Positions 57,741-64,000 of a stretch of 64,000 bases of DNA are shown piece by piece (position 1 is the stretch's first letter; each line of letters starts with the position of its first letter). The DNA comes from Ariolimax columbianus. Lineage: Eukaryota > Mollusca > Gastropoda > Stylommatophora > Arionidae. The notes beneath the pieces are model-generated. The model saw only the letters and a program-made list of their open reading frames with translations. It was not told the DNA's origin and searched no databases. Both the position numbers and the translations under genes were made by a program. The stretch covers positions 40,639,293-40,703,292 of the forward strand of contig JAVGWX010000004.1 of NCBI GenBank assembly GCA_036924085.1, in the 5' to 3' direction.

Positions 57741-57780
57741 TATATAAATATACACATACACACGCGCACACAGACACTGG
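57709..57780. repeat. (TTA)n, (TA)n and (CA)n microsatellite cluster
   Basis: Adjacent ATT trinucleotide, TA and ACAC/CGCACA runs. The rest of 57.1-58.28 kb is AT-rich with nothing recognised. Confidence 0.9.
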
Positions 57781-58289
57781 CTTACGTAACCTTTAGTAAA
57801 GGATTACTCCATAGCATGAACAATCGTTTAGAATTTCATATCTTTACATTACAATGTCAACGAAAAACACTTAGGCTTTATGAACTCGCTATGCTGGATT
57901 GACTTTAGGTTAAGTGTACCGATGGCCCCACTAGGGCCCAGAGCTGTCAGAGACACGTGAATAACAAGAAAAATGAATTTAATGATTTCAAAACATTGAG
58001 GACGGATATTATATTTTTTCTACGCATCACTAGCATGCTTTAATACGACCTCTTCTTTACTAAGGCAAACCCTGACTCTTGTTGATAAATAATGATTTCA
58101 TTTCTGACAGGGAACTTCATCAAAGTTTAGGAAAACAGTTTTGTTCAAGTTTCAGAATTTACATATATATTTGTACTTCTGAGTATTTATTATTGTTAAT
58201 GTAATATTAGTAAATATGCATTAAAATAGATATAACAATAGATATCCGTCTCTTTTTTTAACTAGAAAGTTTTCTTTTCACTTTTGCAG

Positions 58290-58870
58290 TTAAGCGCCAC
58301 GAAGAGCCTAAATCATCTGTTCTGCGTCAAGTGCGTCAAGTGAGTCTGTGTCGGTGCACAATCACTTTAATGTCATCTATCCACCTGCATCGAGGTCGCC
58401 CATTCGCCCTGTAGCCAGATCTACCAGCGTTGTAAGCCACCAGTGGAAGGTGATGAGAATGCATTTTTATGAGATGACCGAACCAGCTTATTCTGTACAT
58501 GGAAATGTATTCTTCACAAGAAGTAGTGCCGGCCATACTTTGAATGTCTTCTTTTCGTATTCTGTCATTCCTGGTGATACCGACGACACCCCGAAAATTT
58601 AATTTCGCTCCTTGAAATTCTGCTTTCACGTGCACTAGAAAGAGGCCCTGTTTGGCACTGGTAGCACAGAGTCAACATTAATATATTGTTTGTCAGCTGT
58701 TGCTTTGTTGCCAAACTAATACTCGGGTGCCTAAGCAGGGCTGACAGCTGATAAGTCACAGCAGATGCGTTCTGACACCCAGTCTCGATTTCTCTGTCAA
58801 GCCTACCGTCTGCCGAAAACAATACTGCCCAAATACTTGAACTCATTTGTCTGTTGAAGAGCAAATCTTT
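58290..58870 (-). pseudogene. RTE-like RT C-terminal region (family F)
   Basis: Two overlapping minus-strand frames join into one RT end: SADGRLDREIETGCQNASAV and TYQLSALLRHPSI, LCYQCQTGPLS, then NDRIRKEDIQSMAGTT, YISMYRISWFGHLIKM, GRPRCRWIDDIKVIV. A frameshift lies at about 58.6 kb, near FRGVVGITRN. It is 5'-truncated. The 16.06-kb fragment is the same family. Confidence 0.82.
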
Positions 58871-59169
58871 ACACCTATGTTGAGTGGTCCAGGTGCTCTT
58901 CTGATCCTGATAGTTTCTGTTTTATTCTCGTTAATTCGCATATTGTTTATTCGCAGTTGTACGTACGTTTGTGTGATTTTGTGTTCTGAGTTTGGATCGA
59001 GGAAGGTAATTCGTCACATTTCATTAAAAAATAAGTAAATATTCCGTCAGTGTGTCATATTGGGAATATTGTATTAGGCTCATATTTTCCCCATATTATT
59101 CTGGTACACAATTTTTGATGGACCTCAGAATCTGTTTTGCAATCGAAAAAATCTCTCACCAACTAATGA

Positions 59170-59535
59170 TTCTTCTTCTTCTTCTTCTTCTTCGTTCGTT
59201 CTCAATCTCCCACTACCAAACCCTGAAAGGGCTTAAGTAGCAGAATGTAGTCCATAGAACGGAATGCGTTGTGTCGTAGTTTTACAGCTTGGCTGCGATA
59301 TTTGCACCTTTCGGTCCAACACATCCGACTTCAGCAAGCATTTTTTGAGTACCGGGTTAGCATTCCATCTTCGATCCCTTCTCCTTAGCCAGTTTGCCCT
59401 ACTGCAGCCTGTTATCCAGGATCACCGCGTGGAGGTGTAGAAGGGTCTTGGCAGCTATGGTTCGCTGGCTCTGATGCTAGCAGTCAGCTATGGGTCGCTG
59501 TCCACTGCAGCTAATGCGCTGCTCAACATCTAATA
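59170..59535 (-). repeat. Interspersed family B, copy B3, with (GAA)n tail
   Basis: On the minus strand the B landmarks run in order and end in GAGATTGAGAACGAACGAAG + (AAG)n (TTC run at 59170-59193). This is the only B copy here with a clear microsatellite tail, and it is the same type as family A. Confidence 0.82.
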
Positions 59536-59855
59536 ATTCAACTCCGATAGTCTGCTGTGAAACTATTGGTCTACTTCGACTCCCACCTACATCTTATAAA
59601 ACTGATAATATAGTTCAATGGAGATAGAACATATCATCTGTTATATGATAGATAATATTATTAAATATAGCGTAATGGATACTGTTTCTGGGATGTGCTA
59701 GATATACGCTTATTGTGAAGATCAGCTTTAAGTTGGTCCGTGACATCCTGACATGAAGTGGCACAGAACAAAGCTTACATGCGTGTTACCACGGCCAGGC
59801 GGCACCTACTATACGACCTTCAACTGTTTTCCAAGAAATCAATATTACAGGGTCA
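59536..59855 (+). repeat. Segment duplicated at 62.77-63.08 kb
   Basis: From CTACTTCGACTCCCACCTAC through CAGCTTTAAGTTGG to TACGACCTTCAACTGTTTTC + CAAGAA, it matches the 62.77-63.08 kb DNA flanking B4. The last part is the linker upstream of the family K RNase H. Confidence 0.8.
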
Positions 59856-59888
59856 GTAACAAACAACTATACAGTAAAGTAACAGGCA

Positions 59889-60136
59889 AGGCAGGTAAGG
59901 GCCGCCGTCCATCGCAGACGATGATGGCATAATTTATTTGCTAGCGATAATTTTAGCAAGGATTAACTACGCTACTTTTTATCCTCACTCTCTCGTCTCG
60001 AGCCGCCCGACCCCAGTGGCAAGTCAAGGACAAGACGACTAGGGGGCGGCTACAAGATACAAGGGACTCATCAAGCACTCACACCAACACCACCTGATCA
60101 CGATGCCGACGGCTTAACCACTTCTCCACAGCATCT
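59889..60136 (-). repeat. tRNA-derived SINE family S, copy S4
   Basis: Minus-strand copy with box A (TGGAGAAGTGGTTAAGCC); box B is degraded (GTTGGTGTGAGTG). Body and tail are well conserved (TAGTCGTCTTGTCCTTGACT, AATTATCGCTAGCAAATAAA). Confidence 0.82.
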
Positions 60137-60539
60137 CATACGGTATATACAGTAGCTTATATATACAGTAGACAACAACAATGACATAGAGACATACAGA
60201 TGCAACATTCCTAGCGTAAAGTCAATTTCATGTACTGGTTCCTTTCTACTTAAAACGGAAAAAATGAAGAGATGAATGGAGCTTTGATAGTCAACCCCTC
60301 CCTAAACCTGGGAATATCTCATTTTATGTTAAGAGATATATTTAGCCAATCACATTAAAAAGAAGAAACATTCTAACTTCAACTAACCAACATACATCAA
60401 CACACACATGTGTTGTATATGAACCCGTTTAATTTATAAATACATCACAGGCAACAATGTTGACAGGCCAGTTTTTATAATTTAATTGTCAGCGTCATCA
60501 TCATTATACTCATCGTTACTCTTTCTCTCTAGTGGGAGC

Positions 60540-60890
60540 AAGTATATCTAGCACATCTCAGAACTAGTCGCATTCCAGAACTAGTCGCATCCCTTCATTC
60601 TGAAAGTATATCTAGCACATCCCAGAACTAGGCGCATCCCTTCATTCTAAGAGTATATCTAGCACATGCCAGAACTAGTCGCATCCCTTCATTCTAAGAG
60701 TATATCTAGCACATGCCAGAACTAGTCGCATCCCTTCATTCTAAGAGTATATCTAGCACATGCCAGAACTAGACGCATCCCTTTATTCTAAGAGTATATC
60801 TAGCACATCCCAGAACTAGTCGCATCCCTCCATTCTAAGAGTAAATCTAGCACATCCCAGAACTAGTCGCATCCCTTCATTCTAAACGTT
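60540..60890. repeat. 47-bp minisatellite
   Basis: Seven copies of AGTATATCTAGCACATCCCA + GAACTAGTCGCATCCCTTCA + TTCTAAG, 90-100% alike. Confidence 0.93.
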
Positions 60891-61539
60891 CATACAGTCA
60901 TTGGTGGGTTGCTCTATACAACCGATCTCAAATTCAAATCACAATGAGTGTCACAATCAATCCAACTATCTTCGTCAATGTCCGCATGAAAAACCTTGTT
61001 AAAAACCCTTTGTGGACATGTTTTTCTATCCCCTTAAATGCTTTATTCGTGATAAGCATTTCTACATCTTAGTAATGTATAATTTATCACTGCTATTTTC
61101 TCCCTTTTTTAAATACATCTCATTTTATCCCAATGTTGCATTGTATAACGTATTTATTTCACTTTTATCAATTAACAAGTTACATCTTTTATAATTGAAC
61201 TTTCCTATTTTCCTATCTTTAATTGTCCCTCCAACATAAGGATTAAATTTGGTAGTCACGACCCAACTTGACCTGCTCCTATTCGAGCAGGGGTCTCACA
61301 CTAAAATCACCCCAATGCCCGCACGAGGAGAAGTTCCACGGTTTGTGGGCGTCACCACAATAAAGAATGTATTCCCATTTCTTTTGCTTCTCACACAGTG
61401 ATACTGTTTTGCCTGCACATCTTTTGTATGCAATATATGTTGTTATTATTTGAAATAAAAACATTTAATTGCTTGACAAATTGCGTGTTTCAGTATCAGA
61501 ATGTATTCCGCTCTCACATTTCGTTGATTTCACCTCTAA

Positions 61540-61900
61540 CTAGTCATTGTCATCCCCATCTGGTTGATCACTTCTGAGACTGGTTGTAAGGTTGTCTATG
61601 TCTCTCCATTTGACCCTATCCTCTGCTGAGACTGGTTGTAAGGTTGTCTAGTTCTCTTCATTTGACCCTATCCTCTGCAGTTCTTTTCGTTTCAGCATAC
61701 GTTCGTACTCTAATGTCCCTGCATGCCTGAGATCTAAAGATGAGACTTGGTCGACTCGGTCCTCTTCCCTTGAATCTTGCCCTCTAGTATCTTCTGAAGA
61801 AAACGTTCATGTCTTAAATTGTAACCTAACCAACTCAACAGACGTTTGTGTATCGTGTGCAACATTTGTATTTGTGGGTCTACATCAATGAGTAGATTGT
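61540..61900 (-). pseudogene. LINE C-terminal tail with a ~50-bp internal duplication
   Basis: On the minus strand DIRVRTYAETKRTAEDRVK-like residues resemble the tail at 33.4 kb (DIKLRTSAEM). A 50-bp segment (GAGACTGGTTGTAAGGTTGT...TTTGACCCTATCCTCTGC) is tandemly duplicated. Upstream blocks are degraded. Confidence 0.5.
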
Positions 61901-62029
61901 CATTGGATCTCATTTCTGTCCAACTCTCTCTTTCTATTCTACGATGGCATCACATTTCAACTATCATGTTCTTTCAATGCTGTTACAAAATATTACCACA
62001 GGAATCACATTAAACAAAAACTTAGGTAT

Positions 62030-62460
62030 GTGCCTACCACTTCAGAAACATAGAGACAAAAAGAAACCGTCAGATTAGTTGGCAAAGACCAGAGCTTGAA
62101 CACTGCACGGCTCCCAATCATCTAGGCGTGGAATTAGACCTCACATTGTCTTATATAACGAACTGCCAAGACAAAAGGCGTAAGATAAACGCAAGAAATA
62201 ATATCATCAGAAAACTGACCGGCACAACATGGGGGGCACATCCATTAGTCCTTCGGACATCTGCACTTGCCTTGTGTTTGTCCGTAGCTGAATACACTGC
62301 GTCAGTCTGGAATAACTCTGTCTATGCGAAACTAGCTGATACAGCAATACGTGAGGCGAGTCGGATAGTATCACAGTGCCTAAAACCGACCCCCGTTGAT
62401 AAAATATACCCCATAATTGGCATAGTACCATCCAAGATTAGAATAAACGTCGCAGCAGAG
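62030..62460 (+). pseudogene. LINE family K RT thumb region, upstream of an insertion
   Basis: The open frame reads HLGVELDLTLSYITNCQDKR, then IIRKLTGTTWGAHPLVLRTS, ALALCLSVAEYTASVW, SQCLKPTPVDKIYPIIGIVP. This is the segment between RT palm and RNase H in I-like LINEs with WGA...LRTSALALV-type thumbs. It ends at 62460, where an antisense family B copy begins. The RNase H of the same family follows at 63.07 kb. Confidence 0.8.
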
Positions 62461-62775
62461 GGCTTAAGTAGCAGAATGTAGTCAATTGAACGGTATGCGT
62501 TGTGTTGTAGTTTTACAGCTTGGCTGCGATATTTGCACTTTTCGGTCCAACACATCCGACTTCAGCAAGCATTTTTTGAGTACCGGGTTAGCATTCCCTC
62601 TTCGATCCCTTCTCCTTAGCCAGTCTGCCTTACTGCAGCCTGTTATCCAGGATCACCGCGTGGAGGTGTAGAAGGGTCTTGGCAGCTATGGTTCGCTGGC
62701 CCAGATGCTAGCAGTCAGCTATAGGTCGCTGACCACTGCAGCTTATGCGCTTCTCAACATCTAATGATTCAACTC
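62461..62775 (-). repeat. Interspersed family B, copy B4, inside family K
   Basis: It lacks the last ~45 bp and (GAA)n tail of B3; otherwise it matches B3 closely (GGCTTAAGTAGCAGAATGTA, TTTACAGCTTGGCTGCGATA, CACCGCGTGGAGGTGTAGAA). Confidence 0.8.
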
Positions 62776-63075
62776 CAATAGTCTACTGTGAAACTAATGG
62801 TCTACTTCGACTCCCACCTACATCTCATAAAACTGATAATATAGTTCAATGGAGATAAAATATATAAACTGTTATATGATATATACCATTATTAAATGTA
62901 GTGTGATGGATACTATTTCTGGGATGTGCTAGATATACGCGTATTGTGAAGATCAGCTTCAAGTTAGGCCGTGACATCCTGACATGAAGTGGCACAGAAC
63001 AAAGCTTATATGCGTGTTACCACGAACAGACGGCACCTACTATACGACCTTCAACTGTTTTCCAAGAAGTCAATA
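62776..63075 (+). repeat. Segment duplicated at 59.54-59.86 kb
   Basis: Partner of the 59.54-kb segment in the same order and orientation. In this copy it leads directly into the family K RNase H. Confidence 0.8.
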
Positions 63076-63665
63076 TTCTCGGCTAGAGTGAGAGGAGAGG
63101 TCGTTGATGAGCGCAGTAGGGCATACATGTCAACAACATTCAGTATAAGAATGGAGACGGAAGCAGTGACCTCAGCACTGAAATGAATATCTTAGACTTC
63201 TATAACAAAGGCAGTCATCGTGACAGACGCGCAAGCCGTACTTCAGAAAGTACAGAAGGGATGGCTTAGGTACGAGTGGATAGCTGCTGTTAAGGCCTCA
63301 AACTTCCAGGCACTGACCTGGATCTACTGTCCTGCTCATGCCGGGGTTCAGGGCAATGAAAGAGCTGACATCTTGGCTTCACGGGCTCCCATCATGGGCA
63401 CATTGGTGATGGACAGAAGTAACATTTTGAAATCAATCAATGACCGCCTGCTGGTTCAGGACACCGCAATAGATGAAGCAGCAATCCACAGACTGCAAAG
63501 TTTCGACATTAAACGAGGTTCGAGCGGAGTGGGGCGCATGAGAGGACAGCGCAGGAGCGTGTACATCCAGCGAGCTACAGGGACCATCAGCATCCATACC
63601 TTAAGCTATTTGATGAGAGAGACTGAGCACCTATGAGTATGCCCGGATTGCAGTGCCGTCGATTC
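62989..63665 (+). pseudogene. LINE family K RNase H and C-terminal Cys region
   Basis: Reads MSTTFSIRMETEAVTSAL (with the catalytic Glu), then VTDAQAVLQKVQKGWLRYEW (second Asp), LTWIYCPAHAGVQGNERADI (last Asp), IHRLQSFDIKRGSSG, and past a stop VCPDCSA. This is the RNase H and Cys/His tail of a second I-like LINE, distinct from family A. The first catalytic Asp is not visible. A stop and a frameshift at 63184-63215 separate the METEAV block from the rest, and another stop (63634-63636) precedes the terminal CPDC. Non-functional. Confidence 0.8.
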
Positions 63666-63794
63666 TTAGAAACAGAAACAGAAGGTTGTGTTCCATCAAG
63701 ACTTGTACGCAAGGAAGACAGAAAATGGTAGATAGTTTTGATAGAGATGTCATTAGAAGAGAGAATGTTTGATTCCAATGAAACGGTGACAATA

Positions 63795-64000
63795 AGGAAA
63801 ATGTAGTTTCATCTGAGAACTCACAATGACATTGATGTATACATCTGAGAACTCACAATGACATTGATGTATACATCTGAGAACTCACAATGACATTGAT
63901 GTATACATCTGAGAACTCACAATGACATTGATGTATACATCTGAGAACTCACAATGACATTGATGTATACATCTGAGAACTCACAATGACATTGATGTAT
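63795..64000. repeat. 32-bp minisatellite running off the right edge
   Basis: Perfect or near-perfect units of CATCTGAGAACTCACAATGA + CATTGATGTATA, at least six. The array is cut by the window end, so its true length is unknown. Confidence 0.95.

Overview
This is eukaryotic, intron-bearing, AT-rich DNA with no operons, bacterial genes or CRISPR arrays. It is probably from a lophotrochozoan, most likely a mollusc. That guess rests on the mix of RTE-, CR1- and RNase H-bearing LINEs, tRNA-derived SINEs and abundant minisatellites, and it is inference. Host coding sequence is sparse. One confident terminal exon (about 4.16-4.27 kb, +) encodes the second half of an SH3 domain ending a syndapin/PACSIN-like protein. 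One plausible terminal exon of an unrecognised gene lies at 50.29-50.59 kb (-). Most of the rest is mobile-element debris and tandem repeats.

Layout. 0-0.6 kb: 3' end of a LINE here called family A. 0.8-4.2 kb: 24-bp minisatellites and AT-rich intron-like DNA upstream of the SH3 exon. 4.3-9 kb: putative 3' UTR and intergenic DNA with SINE copies. 9.9-10.4 kb: a decayed CR1 remnant. 11-25 kb: mostly unique AT-rich DNA with many independent minisatellites (periods 50, 59, 79, 28, 32, 85, 33 and 29 bp). 25-34 kb: a dense graveyard of LINE fragments, including an element whose reverse transcriptase (RT) region has expanded into a 54-bp tandem array. 35-41 kb: a near-full-length family A LINE (endonuclease, RT, RNase H) nested inside an RTE-like element. 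43-48 kb: a short deletion derivative of family A and a 5'-truncated copy. 50-64 kb: more LINE and SINE fragments, duplicated composites and satellites, ending in a 32-bp array cut by the window edge.

Family A is the most coherent system. Six copies carry coding sequence (1-581, 27.8-28.3, 31.0-31.9, 35.4-40.8, 46.5-48.1 and 51.8-52.7 kb), and a seventh (44.05-45.15 kb) keeps only the two ends. Every 3' end is a (GAA)n microsatellite, and five copies have recognisable target-site duplications. The largest copy encodes an APE-type endonuclease, an RT and an RNase H with a terminal Cys/His motif. It is broken by one nonsense codon and one 11-bp deletion.

Its leader is remarkable. It aligns by eye with the conserved 3' end of 28S rRNA, preceded by repeat units that each carry a patch of 18S rRNA. 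The 44-45 kb copy has the same 28S-derived leader joined almost directly to a (GAA)n tail, so it looks like a non-autonomous, rRNA-headed partner. This rRNA-LINE chimera is the best candidate for something undescribed in the window.
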